Below are positions 8,383 through 16,788 of a DNA stretch of 64,000 bases, piece by piece (the first letter of the stretch is position 1; every line of letters starts with the position of its first letter). The notes beneath the pieces were generated by a model. That model was not told the origin of the DNA, did not search any database, and saw only the letters and a program-made list of their open reading frames with translations. The position numbers and the translations under genes are program-made. The DNA lies in the NCBI GenBank assembly GCA_963840245.1, contig CAWIYI010000010.1, positions 1 through 64,000 of the forward strand. Reading direction: 5' to 3'. Source of the DNA: Bog-473 sp963840245. Its GTDB lineage: Bacteria; Actinomycetota; Acidimicrobiia; Acidimicrobiales; RAAP-2.

Positions 8383-8883
8383 GTGACCCCCGAGCACGCA
8401 GTCCAGTTCACCTCCGGGAGCCCCGAGACCGTTCTCGACCCGCTCGACCCGGAGCTGACCGCCGCGCTCGACGCGGCCCGGTCCCTCCCTCCGGACCGCC
8501 GTCGAGAGGCGGTGGCGGCCGTGGCGGCCCGGGATCCTCACTGCCTCCAGGCGTGGGCGGAACTGGCCGAGATGGCCGACGACCCCATCGATCGCTACGC
8601 CTTCGCCCGCGTGGGCTACCACCGCGGGCTCGACGCGCTGCGGGCCGCGGGCTGGCGCGGCTCGGGCTACGTGCGATGGCGCCACGAGCCCAATCGCGGT
8701 TTCCTCCGGTCGCTGCACATGCTGCAGCTGGCGGCGGGCGCCATCGGAGAGGTCGACGAGGAGCAACGCTGCGACCTCTTCCTGCGCCAGCTCGACCCCG
8801 AATGGGGATCGCGCGTCGGAGTAGACGACATCGTTGGTCAACCGCCTGAGCAACAAGAGTTGCCGGTCTCGTGCAGCCGGTGA
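8383..8883 (+). CDS. DUF3151 family protein
   Basis: About 166 residues of an actinobacterium-specific uncharacterised family. Recognition rests on the ordered blocks RDPHCLQAWAELAEMADD, YAFARVGYHRGLDALR..GWRGSGYV and WRHEPNRGFLRSLHMLQLAAGAIGE, all family hallmarks. No membrane segment, signal peptide or metal motif is seen; a cytoplasmic all-helical protein is likely. An in-frame ATG exists at 8374, but it sits inside the predicted -10 box, so GTG 8383 is preferred. Function unknown. Confidence 0.82.
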   Translation: MTPEHAVQFTSGSPETVLDPLDPELTAALDAARSLPPDRRREAVAAVAARDPHCLQAWAELAEMADDPIDRYAFARVGYHRGLDALRAAGWRGSGYVRWRHEPNRGFLRSLHMLQLAAGAIGEVDEEQRCDLFLRQLDPEWGSRVGVDDIVGQPPEQQELPVSCSR

Positions 8884-8996
8884 AGAGCACCGTGATGTTC
8901 TCGGTGACGGCCACCAGCCCCCTTTGGTCCCTGATCCGGCGCCAGGGTATGCGAACCCCGTGCGCCTCTGGCAGGGCCCAGGGGTCCGCCGTACGT
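8884..8996. other. Short gap before MarR operator
   Basis: Just over 100 bases between the DUF3151 stop and the MarR control region. No gene or strong hairpin seen. Confidence 0.3.
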
Positions 8997-9013
8997 AGTT
9001 AGGCTCTCTAACT
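8997..9013. promoter_or_regulatory. MarR autoregulatory operator
   Basis: Perfect 17-bp palindrome AGTTAG-GCTCT-CTAACT. It ends two bases before the -10 hexamer TATGAT (9015-9020), so it occupies the promoter spacer, the classic position for a MarR repressor. Confidence 0.7.
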
Positions 9014-9014
9014 G

Positions 9015-9020
9015 TATGAT
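9015..9020 (+). promoter_or_regulatory. -10 element of marR-ABC operon
   Basis: TATGAT, one base from the TATAAT consensus, ends exactly seven bases before GTG 9028. This predicts a leaderless mRNA starting at the GTG. Confidence 0.6.
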
Positions 9021-9027
9021 GGTCGAA

Positions 9028-9597
9028 GTGTCTGTCACCTCACCCCCTTCCTCTGACGCGGCATCCCGCGGCAAGGCCGGCGCCCGCGCCGGGTCGAAGA
9101 CGACCGCCCCACCCCCCGTGCTGGGGACCTACGGCCGTGTCGCGGCCTGGCTGTCGAAGCGGGTGGAGGTCGCGTTGGCCCAGGTGGAGCTGACTCTCCC
9201 CCAGTACCGGGTGCTGGGAATTCTGGCCGAGGGCTCGGCGGCGGCCTCGGGCCTGGCCGACCGCCTGGCCGTGCGTCGGCCTTCCATCACGGCCCTGATC
9301 GACGGCCTGGTGGCCCGGGGCTTCGTCGACCGCCGCCAAGAGGACGCCGACCGCCGGCGGGTGGAGCTCCGCCTGACGCCGGAGGGCGCCAGCACGCTGG
9401 CCCGGGCGGACGCGGCCGTGGACGAGTACCTCGTGGCCATCGCCGGCCACCTGCCCGACAAGGACGAGGCCATGGCCCTGCGCTCGCTCGAGCTCTGGGC
9501 ACGGGCGATGACGGAGTCACGCCAGGGCCCGCGTCAGGCCGCCCAGGAGCCCGCCGCCACCTCACCGGCACCAGCACCACGAGGCACGCAGCGATGA
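9028..9597 (+). CDS. MarR family transcriptional regulator
   Basis: 189 residues. Winged-helix domain: VELTLPQYRVLGILAEG, ASGLADRLAVRRPSITALIDGLVARG (recognition helix) and the wing RRQEDADRRRVELRLTPEG. N-terminal 35 residues are low complexity, and the C-terminal tail is Ala/Pro-rich. GTG 9028 is chosen over ATG 9016/9019 because the -10 box overlaps those ATGs. It is the first gene of an operon with two ABC exporter halves and overlaps the first by four bases (ATGA). It very likely represses the operon via the palindrome at 8997-9013 until a transported toxic compound binds it (inference). Confidence 0.9.
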   Translation: MSVTSPPSSDAASRGKAGARAGSKTTAPPPVLGTYGRVAAWLSKRVEVALAQVELTLPQYRVLGILAEGSAAASGLADRLAVRRPSITALIDGLVARGFVDRRQEDADRRRVELRLTPEGASTLARADAAVDEYLVAIAGHLPDKDEAMALRSLELWARAMTESRQGPRQAAQEPAATSPAPAPRGTQR

Positions 9598-11699
9598 GCA
9601 AGACCGAAGACAGGCTCGAGGGGGCGCCCGTCGGGGTGCAGACCGCCGGCAACGGTCCCGGCGCGCCCGGGGCGGTGGACACCCCCGACGTCGAGACCGA
9701 GGACGGGGTACGCCGTCTGCCACTGGCGGCCTACGTCCCGATGGGGGTCACCAGCCGCTACGAGGCCCCCACCGCGACCGTCGACCCGGACCGCTCCAAG
9801 GGGTGGATCAAGCGGGCGACACCCATCGTCATGGCGCACAAGCTGGCGTGGTTCAGCGCGCTCATCTTCTCGTTCCTCGGGTTGATCATTCAGGTGTGGA
9901 TCCCCAAGATCCTCCAGAACGGCATCACCAACTCGCTCATCAACAAGACGCAGCCGCTGCACAATTACGTGGAGTTGATCGCCGTGCTGGCGTTGTTCAC
10001 GGGGCTCTTCGGCTACATCTCGCGCACCAATCTCTTCAAGGTCGCGTACGCGATCGAGTTCGACCTGCGCAACATCCTCTACGAGCACTTCACGCGGATG
10101 TCGTTCCCCTTCTACGACCGGGTGCAGTCGGGTCAGCTGATCTCGCGGGCCAACTCGGACATCCGCTCGGTGCAGATGTACCTGACGTTCGCGCCCATGA
10201 TCCTGGTGCAGTGCTCCATCGCGCTGGTGGCCTTCGGCTTCATGCTCTCCATCAGCGTGCCGCTGGCCTTTGTGGCCATGGCGGCGATGCCCTTCATCTA
10301 TCTCGTCGGCGTCAAGATGCGGAAGTCGCTCTTCCCCGTGTCGTGGATCATCCAGTCCCGCCTGGCCGAGGTGGCCACCGTGGTGGACGAGAACGTGAAC
10401 GGCGTGCGGGTCGTCCGCAGCTTCGCCGCCGAGCAGCAGCAGCTCCGCCAGCTGGCGACGGCGGCCGACCGGGTCCAGTGGGGCTACATCAAGGACGCCG
10501 ACCTGCGCGCCCGCTTCGCTCCGCTGGTGCAGAACCTCTCCCAGGTCGGCCTGGTCTTCGTCCTCCTGGTGGGCGGGTGGATGGTCATCCACTCGGGCCT
10601 GCCGGTTGCGTCCATCGTCTCGTTCAACCTGTACCTGATCATGATGCAGGCCCCCTTCATGATGCTGGGGATGCTCATCATGATGGGCCAGCGCGCCTCG
10701 GCGTCGGCCGAGCGGATCTACGAGATCCTCGACGAGCAGCCGACGATCGTCGACCGCCCCGACGCCGTCGACCTCGTCAACTGCCAGGGCGACGTCGAGT
10801 TCGACGATGTCACCTTCTCCTACGCGGCGGACAGCCTCCTGTCGAAGCCAGGTGACGAGAACGACGGGCGCCGGGACATCCTGAGCCACCTGAACCTGCA
10901 CCTCCACCCCGGCGAGACGGTGGCGCTCGTGGGGCGCACCGGCAGCGGCAAGTCGAGCGTCGCCCGTGTCCTGGCCCGCTTCTACGACGCCACCGGCGGC
11001 ACGGTCCGGGTGGACGGCCACGACGTGCGGGACCTCACTCTCACCAGCCTGCGCGGCAACATCGGCGTCGTCCTCGACGAGCCGTTCCTCTTCTCCGTGT
11101 CCATCCGGGACAACATCGCCTACGGCCGGCCCGACGCCTCCATGGAGGAGATCATGGCCGCGGCCGAGGCCGCCGGCGCGTCCGAGTTCATCAACCATCT
11201 GGCCGACGGGTACGAGACGGTGGTCGGCGAGCGCGGCTACACGCTCTCGGGCGGCCAACGCCAGCGGATCGCCATCGCCCGTGCGCTGCTGGTGAACCCG
11301 CCCATCCTCATCCTCGACGACGCCACCAGCGCCATCGACGTGAAGGTGGAGCAGGGCATCCACTCGGCGCTGCGCGTCCTCATGGAGGGGCGCACGACGC
11401 TGATCATCGCCCACCGCCTCTCGACCATCAGCCTGGCCGACCGGGTCGTGCTGCTCGACGGCGGCCAGATCGTCGCTGACGGGACCCACGCCGAGCTCCT
11501 GCGGACGACGCCGCTCTACTCCGAGGTGCTGGCGCAGGCGGCCAGCGAGGAGGACTTGGCCGAGGAGGCCGCGGCCGGGGCCGAGGACCTGGGCCTCGAC
11601 GACGACGTCCTCGAGCCCGAGGGCGTGGCCCTTGCCCCCGAGGACGGGCTTCTCGAGACCGACGATGAGGTGCTCGAGCCCGAGAAGGGTGCGATCTGA
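9594..11699 (+). CDS. ABC exporter half, degenerate-site subunit
   Basis: 701-residue type IV ABC exporter half: six membrane helices (about residues 70-370), then a nucleotide-binding domain. Walker A is GRTGSGKSS (about residue 446), signature LSGGQRQR (about 551), Walker B ILILDDATSAID with Asp replacing the catalytic Glu, H-loop IIAHRLS. The Q-loop is also altered (VVLDEPFLF; Gln to Asp). So this subunit's own Walker site is the degenerate one while its signature is canonical. The C-terminus is a very acidic 45-residue tail. Partner is the next gene, overlapping by one base (TGATG). Exports drugs or lipids across the cytoplasmic membrane. Confidence 0.92.
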   Translation: MSKTEDRLEGAPVGVQTAGNGPGAPGAVDTPDVETEDGVRRLPLAAYVPMGVTSRYEAPTATVDPDRSKGWIKRATPIVMAHKLAWFSALIFSFLGLIIQVWIPKILQNGITNSLINKTQPLHNYVELIAVLALFTGLFGYISRTNLFKVAYAIEFDLRNILYEHFTRMSFPFYDRVQSGQLISRANSDIRSVQMYLTFAPMILVQCSIALVAFGFMLSISVPLAFVAMAAMPFIYLVGVKMRKSLFPVSWIIQSRLAEVATVVDENVNGVRVVRSFAAEQQQLRQLATAADRVQWGYIKDADLRARFAPLVQNLSQVGLVFVLLVGGWMVIHSGLPVASIVSFNLYLIMMQAPFMMLGMLIMMGQRASASAERIYEILDEQPTIVDRPDAVDLVNCQGDVEFDDVTFSYAADSLLSKPGDENDGRRDILSHLNLHLHPGETVALVGRTGSGKSSVARVLARFYDATGGTVRVDGHDVRDLTLTSLRGNIGVVLDEPFLFSVSIRDNIAYGRPDASMEEIMAAAEAAGASEFINHLADGYETVVGERGYTLSGGQRQRIAIARALLVNPPILILDDATSAIDVKVEQGIHSALRVLMEGRTTLIIAHRLSTISLADRVVLLDGGQIVADGTHAELLRTTPLYSEVLAQAASEEDLAEEAAAGAEDLGLDDDVLEPEGVALAPEDGLLETDDEVLEPEKGAI

Positions 11700-13624
11700 T
11701 GTTCGGCGGAGGTGGAGCACCCATGGGCGGCGGCGGGCCACCCGGCGCCGCGCAGGCCGGCCTGCCCTTCGGCGGTATCCCCCACGAGCTGCAGGACGGC
11801 GTCGACCTCCTCTTGAAGGACGAGCCCGAGCGCGGCGAGTCCGACGCCGTCTTCACGCAGCTGCCCTCGCCGCACGAGTCCAAGAAGCTGACCCTCACCA
11901 CCCTGCTCATGGAGTACCCGGGCATGTGCGCCCTGGCCACGCTGCTGGTCGGGCTGATCGCCCTCTTCACCCAGCTCGGCCCGAGCTTCGTGTCCTACGC
12001 CATCAACCACGGGCTGACGCCGCCCCACTACGACTACGGCGTCGTGGTGGTGATGGCCCTGCTGTACCTGATGTCCATCTGCGTCTCGGCGGGTGCGCAG
12101 TACGGGCAAGCCAGGGTGACGGGCCGACTGGCCTCGTGGGTCATGAACGACCTGCGCATCAAGGTCTTCCGGCACCTGCAGCGGCTCTCCCTCGACTTCT
12201 TCACCGAGGAGAAGGCCGGCGTCGTGATGAGCCGCATGACGAGCGACATCGAGAACCTGCAGCAGCTGCTGCAAGACGGCCTGGCCCAGTTCGCCATTCA
12301 GGGGCTGACGATGGTCGTCATCACGATCTTCCTCTTCGCCACCAACGCCACCCTGGCCGCCATCACGGTCTTCGCCGTCCTACCGCCGCTGATCCTCATG
12401 TCGATCTGGTTCAAGCGGGCCTCCGAGCGCGGGTACGACAAGGTGCGCGACGGCATCGCGCTGGTGCTGGCGGACCTCTCCGAGAGCCTGCAGGGCGTGC
12501 GCATCGTGAGCGCGCACAACCGGCAGCGCTACAACGTCGAGACCCACCGCGACATCGTGGGCTCCTACCGCGACGCCAACAACTACACGGGGCGCATCAA
12601 CGGTATCTACGGGCCGGGCTCGCAGGTCATCAGCGTCTTCGGCCAGCTCCTGATCCTGGGCATCGGCGGGGCCATGTACCTGCACCACCCGCAGGAGATC
12701 AACCTGGGCCAGCTGACCGCCTTCTTCCTCTACGTGAACCGGTTCTTCTCGCCGATCCAGCTCCTGGTGCAGCAGTACAACACCTTCCAGCAGGGCCGGG
12801 CGTCGGTGTTCAAGCTGCGCGGGCTCATGGAGACGGAGCCCTCCGTCCTGGAGGCGCCCGACGCCGTGGAGCTCCCGCCGATCCGCGGCGAGATCCGCTT
12901 CGACCACGTGTCGTTCGGCTACGACCCCGCCGTGCCGGTGCTGCACGACGTGGACCTGACCATTGAGCCCGGCGAGACGGTGGCCTTCGTCGGCGCCACC
13001 GGGGCGGGGAAGTCGACGATGGCCAAGCTCGTCACGCGCTTCTACGACCCGACGGCGGGCCGGGTGCTCATCGACGGGTACGACCTCAAGCGCGTGACGC
13101 TCGCGTCGCTGCGTTCACAGCTGGGCGTGGTCCCCCAGGAGCCGTTCCTGTTCGCCGGGACCATCCGGGACAACATCGCGTTCGCCCGGCCGGGCGCGGC
13201 CGACGACGAGGTGTGGAACGCCGTGCACCAGGTCGGGCTGGGCGAGCTCGTCCACCGGCTCCCCTACGGCCTCGACACGCCGGTCCACGAGCGCGGCCAG
13301 TCGTTGTCCTCGGGTGAGCGCCAGCTGATCGCACTGGGCCGCGCCTTCATGGCCGAGCCGCGCGTGCTCGTGCTCGACGAGGCCACCTCGAACCTGGACC
13401 TGAAGTCCGAGACGATGGTGGAGGCGGCGCTGGACGTGCTGCTCGAAGGGCGGACCGCCGTGCTGATCGCGCACCGGCTGTCGACGGCCATGCGGGCCGA
13501 CCGGATCGTCGTCGTCGGCGACGGCGAGCTGCTCGAGGTCGGCTCGCACGACGAGCTGGTGGCGCTCGGAGGCCACTACGCCGAGATGTACCGCACCTGG
13601 ATCAACCAGTCGCACGCGGCGTAG
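11699..13624 (+). CDS. ABC exporter half, canonical-site subunit
   Basis: 641-residue ABC exporter half. A Gly/Pro-rich N-terminus precedes six membrane helices (about residues 65-350). Walker A GATGAGKST (about 431), Q-loop VVPQEPFLF, Walker B VLVLDEATSNLD with catalytic Glu, H-loop LIAHRLS. Its signature motif is degenerate: LSSGERQL in place of LSGGQ. Combined with the preceding gene, one composite ATP site (this Walker A/B plus partner LSGGQ) is intact and the other is doubly impaired, as in heterodimeric exporters TM287/288 and BmrCD. Last gene of the marR operon. Confidence 0.92.
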   Translation: MFGGGGAPMGGGGPPGAAQAGLPFGGIPHELQDGVDLLLKDEPERGESDAVFTQLPSPHESKKLTLTTLLMEYPGMCALATLLVGLIALFTQLGPSFVSYAINHGLTPPHYDYGVVVVMALLYLMSICVSAGAQYGQARVTGRLASWVMNDLRIKVFRHLQRLSLDFFTEEKAGVVMSRMTSDIENLQQLLQDGLAQFAIQGLTMVVITIFLFATNATLAAITVFAVLPPLILMSIWFKRASERGYDKVRDGIALVLADLSESLQGVRIVSAHNRQRYNVETHRDIVGSYRDANNYTGRINGIYGPGSQVISVFGQLLILGIGGAMYLHHPQEINLGQLTAFFLYVNRFFSPIQLLVQQYNTFQQGRASVFKLRGLMETEPSVLEAPDAVELPPIRGEIRFDHVSFGYDPAVPVLHDVDLTIEPGETVAFVGATGAGKSTMAKLVTRFYDPTAGRVLIDGYDLKRVTLASLRSQLGVVPQEPFLFAGTIRDNIAFARPGAADDEVWNAVHQVGLGELVHRLPYGLDTPVHERGQSLSSGERQLIALGRAFMAEPRVLVLDEATSNLDLKSETMVEAALDVLLEGRTAVLIAHRLSTAMRADRIVVVGDGELLEVGSHDELVALGGHYAEMYRTWINQSHAA

Positions 13625-13814
13625 GGCCCGGCTCGCCCGTCCCGTCCCGATCTGTCGGGTTGTCGGTACCTGAGCCCGCCGCTTCTCTCTCTTGAGCCCG
13701 GCACGTCTCTGGGGACTCTCAACAAAGTCGTTTATAGTTCACGGAACACCCGGCTGGCTCGAAGAGTGAGCGCAGGAGAAGCCCGAACCGGCCCGTGCCT
13801 GCCACCATGGGTCG
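13625..13814. other. Intergenic region upstream of methyltransferase
   Basis: 190 bases after the exporter operon. It contains a local AT-rich patch with -10-like TATAGT at 13733-13738, plausible as promoter for the methyltransferase with a leader of roughly 70 bases. No good hairpin terminator for the ABC operon was recognised. Confidence 0.35.
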
Positions 13815-14585
13815 GTGCCCGAGAATTACTTCGTGGGGCCCATCGCCTCGGAATACGAGGCCAGGTGGCCCCACCTCTTCGATCCCGCCGTCATCGACCC
13901 GGCCGTCGACTTCCTCGCGGCGCGGGCCGGTGCCGGTCCCGTCCTGGAGCTGGGCATCGGGACAGGACGGCTGGCCCTGCCGTTGAGCCGGCGCGGCCTG
14001 CGGGTGTACGGGATCGAGTTGTCACCCGACATGGTCGAACAGCTGCGGACCAATGAGGGCGCGGACGCCATCACGGTGACCCTGGGCGACTTCGCCACGA
14101 CCGTGGCCGAAGGGTGCTCGGGCACGACCACGCTCGCCTATCTCGTGCGCAACACCATCATGAACCTCACGACGCAGGACGCGCAGGTGGCGTGCTTCGC
14201 CAACGTCGCCGCACATCTGGCGCCCGGCGGCGCCTTCGTGATGGAAGTGATGGTGCCCGGGCTCCAGCGCCTGCCACCGGGCGAGACCGTGCAGGCGTTC
14301 ACCGTCACCCCGACCCATCTCGGGTTCGAGGAGTACGACGTGGCCGAGCAAAGGTCGATCTCCCACCATTACTGGGTCGGCGACGGCAAGCTCGAGACCT
14401 TCTCGGCACCGTTCCGCTACGTGTGGCCGTCCGAGCTGGACCTGATGGCACGGCTGGCGGGGATGACCCTGCGCGAGCGCTGGAACGACTGGGACCGATC
14501 GCCCTTCACGAGCGAGAGCCGGAGCCACATCTCGGTATGGGAGAAGGTGACCGAAGGCACCGGGCCGCTCGGCGGAGAGGGCTAG
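13815..14585 (+). CDS. SAM-dependent methyltransferase, class I
   Basis: 256 residues. Rossmann-fold methyltransferase with motif I VLELGIGTGRLALPL (SAM-binding GxGxG), motif II acidic residue in YGIELSPDMVEQL, and post-motif LAPGGAFVMEVMVP. N-terminal ASEYEARWP resembles small-molecule methyltransferases of the UbiE/YcgJ kind. Substrate unknown; cytoplasmic. GTG start at 13815. Its end overlaps by four bases the tail of the oppositely oriented VOC gene. Confidence 0.85.
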   Translation: MPENYFVGPIASEYEARWPHLFDPAVIDPAVDFLAARAGAGPVLELGIGTGRLALPLSRRGLRVYGIELSPDMVEQLRTNEGADAITVTLGDFATTVAEGCSGTTTLAYLVRNTIMNLTTQDAQVACFANVAAHLAPGGAFVMEVMVPGLQRLPPGETVQAFTVTPTHLGFEEYDVAEQRSISHHYWVGDGKLETFSAPFRYVWPSELDLMARLAGMTLRERWNDWDRSPFTSESRSHISVWEKVTEGTGPLGGEG

Positions 14586-14927
14586 GAGCGCACCTCGATG
14601 ACCGCCACGGAGTTCCCGTCCGAGTCGAGCACGGTCGCCTTCCGCCCCGCATCCCCGACCACTTCCACGCGGGACGGGCTGATGTCTCGACGGCCGAGTT
14701 CCGCCAGCGTCGCATCGAGGTCGGCTACGGAGAGAGCTGGCCAGCCCGTGCCCCGCCCGGGCCGCGTCCACCACGACATAGAGCCAGGCCGACTCGGCCA
14801 GGCACCACATCACCTCGTCCTCGGCGACGTCGACGTCGGCGGGCCGACCGAAGAGTCGCTCGAAGAAATCCCGGCCGGCGTCCAGGCTCGACACCGGCAC
14901 ACCCGTGAAGGCGATCTCGACGTCCAT
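14582..14927 (-). CDS. VOC family protein (frame broken)
   Basis: Small vicinal-oxygen-chelate fold protein, about 115 residues if read across a frame break at about 14738-14748. The N-terminal half is MDVEIAFTGVPVSSLDAGRDFFERLFGRPADV, ending at WLYVVVDAARAGHG. The second half, in another frame, is LSVADLDATLAELGRRDI then KATVLDSDGNSVAVIEV. Both halves are typical in order and spacing, so the break is probably a sequencing indel. Substrate unknown. Confidence 0.72.
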
Positions 14928-14952
14928 CGGCCACCGAGGCTACGCACTCCGC

Positions 14953-15744
14953 TCAGGCGTCGCCCCCGCCCCGGCTCCACTCCGCCAGCGTCGCCCGGTA
15001 GCGGACGTCCCACCCGTCGTAGGTCGCCCGGAGGAGCGCGCCGGGCCAGTCGGCGGGCAGGAGCTCGGCGGGCAGCAGCGGGTCCGCCTGCAGGTGCCGC
15101 AACACCGCGGCCGAGAGCTCGAAACCAGGGGCCAGGGCGTCGGGCCCGTCGGGGGCGAGCGCATCGAGGCGGCGCAACAGGTCGCGTGAACGCTGCGACC
15201 ATGTCCTCAGGTCCCACAGCCGGTGGGCCATCCCGGCCGCATCCCCCGGTCGCGCCGTCATGACCTCGACGTCGTCGTCCAGGGAGTCGGGGAGCAGCAG
15301 GGCCACGTTGGCCGGGCGCATCCACACGCCCTCACGCAGCTCGGCCAGCCGGGCGTAGGCCAGGGCCCGGCGGCGGGCGACACGGACCTCGGCCGAGCTC
15401 CCCGTCGTCGTCACCACGGCCAGCCACCACTCGCCGTCGTAGGAGGTGGTCGCACCGGCACGGCTGGCGGACTGCCGCGACTGGCGGGCGGCGAGGTGCC
15501 CGGCCAGGCGATACCGACCGGACCCGTCGGTGGTGGCCTCGCCGGTGGCGACCATCCGGCTCAGCGCCACCCGGGCCCCGTTCTCGCTGATGCCGAAGAG
15601 GCCGGTCAGCCGCACCAGCTGGGCCACCGGCAGCTCCGGCGGATCCATGCCCAGCAAGCCGCTGGCCAGGACGGATCGGGCGGTGAGCGGGGAGGCCGGC
15701 CCGTCGCCGTCCGAGGGGATCACCGTATTACGCTGTTGCGTCAC
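14953..15744 (-). CDS. PaaX family transcriptional regulator
   Basis: 263 residues, the usual PaaX length. The N-terminal winged helix reads LTARSVLASGLLG, LVRLTGLFGISENGARVALS, RMVATGE, YRLAGHLAARQSRQ. The C-terminal PaaX domain includes WMRPANVALLLP and LLPAELLPADWPGALLRATYD. PaaX represses phenylacetyl-CoA catabolic genes in Escherichia coli; actinobacterial homologues control diverse fatty-acid or aromatic genes. Here it is divergent from a fatty acid desaturase with only 27 bases between the start codons, so the desaturase is the likely target. GTG start at 15744. Confidence 0.86.
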   Translation of the reverse strand: MTQQRNTVIPSDGDGPASPLTARSVLASGLLGMDPPELPVAQLVRLTGLFGISENGARVALSRMVATGEATTDGSGRYRLAGHLAARQSRQSASRAGATTSYDGEWWLAVVTTTGSSAEVRVARRRALAYARLAELREGVWMRPANVALLLPDSLDDDVEVMTARPGDAAGMAHRLWDLRTWSQRSRDLLRRLDALAPDGPDALAPGFELSAAVLRHLQADPLLPAELLPADWPGALLRATYDGWDVRYRATLAEWSRGGGDA

Positions 15745-15745
15745 T

Positions 15746-15764
15746 TGACTGATTCCAGTAATAT
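15746..15764. promoter_or_regulatory. Shared control region, paaX/desaturase
   Basis: Imperfect palindrome TTGACTG-ATTC-CAGTAA (15745-15761) containing TGATTC, the core of the known PaaX consensus WWTRTGATTCGYGWT. It overlaps TAATAT (15759-15764), a near-perfect -10 that ends seven bases before the desaturase ATG 15772. Binding here would block the leaderless desaturase promoter. Confidence 0.5.
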
Positions 15765-15771
15765 AGACGCC

Positions 15772-16752
15772 ATGGCAAGCACCATCGTGCCCGACCTCAC
15801 CGACCGGCCCGAGGTCCTGCCCAGCGACCGGCTGCTGGCGAACGGGATGGCCATCCCGGCGCTACGCGCCGACCTGCGGCGCATCGACAACGTGCGCAAC
15901 GCCATCTCGGTGGCCGCGGTCTGGTTCTGGGTGGCGCTGATCATCGGTGGCGCGGTGTGGTTCGACCAGTGGTGGAGCTACCTGGTGGCGTTCGTGCTCA
16001 TGGGACCCATGTACGCCCGCTTCGCCATCTTGATGCACGAGGCGGCGCACAAGCTCCTCTTCACCAACAAGCGGTGGAACGACTGGATCGGCAAGTGGGT
16101 GGTGGCCTACCCGGTCTTCACGCCGGTGCAGCTCTACCGTCGGGTGCACTTCGCCCACCACAAGGACGAGTTCGGTCCTGACGAGCCCGACATGGCGTTC
16201 TACTCGCCCTATCCCTGCACGCGGCGGGCCCTGCGGCGCCGGCTCTTCCGGGACGCCGTCGGCATCAGCGGGTGGAAGAACCTCGTCCCGCTGGTCAAGA
16301 ACACGCGCCGCAAGCCCTTCCGCCCCATCGGCCTCTCCATCTTCGGTGTCCAGGCCCTGCTGTGGGCCGTGATGTGGGCCGCCACCGGGCGCTGGTGGAT
16401 CTACCCGCTCCTGTGGTTCCTGCCCTGGATGACCGAGTGGCGCGTCATCAACCGCCTGCGCTCCATCGCGGAGCACGGCGGCATGGAGCGCAGCTCCGAC
16501 CGCCGGGCCACGACGCACAACGTGCGCCAGTCGTGGTCGGCCCGCTTCTGGATCGTCCCCTACAACACCGGCTGGCACCTGGCGCACCACGTCGACATGG
16601 GTGTGCCCTGGCGCAACCTGCCCGCCTTCCACGCCGAACTGGAGCGCGCCGGCTACATCACCGACGCCATCACCTACAAGAGCTACCGGGCGCTGTGGAA
16701 GGCGCTCTCGAGCGCCGACGAGACGACCGAGGTCAAGGCCGTCGCCGCCTGA
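15772..16752 (+). CDS. Membrane fatty acid desaturase / hydroxylase
   Basis: 326 residues. Integral-membrane di-iron desaturase with the three histidine boxes: HEAAHKLL, HFAHHKDE and HLAHHVD, plus an extra His in IAEHGG. Four hydrophobic segments surround them. The family inserts double bonds or hydroxyls in lipids, fatty acids or carotenoid-like substrates using O2. ATG 15772 sits seven bases after TAATAT, supporting a leaderless start; the frame continues upstream but over the PaaX gene in antisense. Divergently paired with paaX. Substrate unproven. Confidence 0.87.
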   Translation: MASTIVPDLTDRPEVLPSDRLLANGMAIPALRADLRRIDNVRNAISVAAVWFWVALIIGGAVWFDQWWSYLVAFVLMGPMYARFAILMHEAAHKLLFTNKRWNDWIGKWVVAYPVFTPVQLYRRVHFAHHKDEFGPDEPDMAFYSPYPCTRRALRRRLFRDAVGISGWKNLVPLVKNTRRKPFRPIGLSIFGVQALLWAVMWAATGRWWIYPLLWFLPWMTEWRVINRLRSIAEHGGMERSSDRRATTHNVRQSWSARFWIVPYNTGWHLAHHVDMGVPWRNLPAFHAELERAGYITDAITYKSYRALWKALSSADETTEVKAVAA

Positions 16753-16768
16753 ACACCGACTGAGCACC

Positions 16769-16788
16769 GACTGACGCAGTGGTCAGTC
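16769..16788. terminator. Hairpin between convergent genes
   Basis: Perfect 7-bp inverted repeat GACTGAC / GTCAGTC with a 6-base loop between the desaturase and DUF2461 stops; it overlaps the DUF2461 stop codon. The left side is inside a direct repeat of CACCGACTGA. Modest strength. Confidence 0.45.

Noticed and set aside
9534..11741. 735-codon open frame on the minus strand
   Set aside because: It is antisense to the ABC exporter gene, His/Asp/Arg-rich and without any domain; high GC produces such frames.
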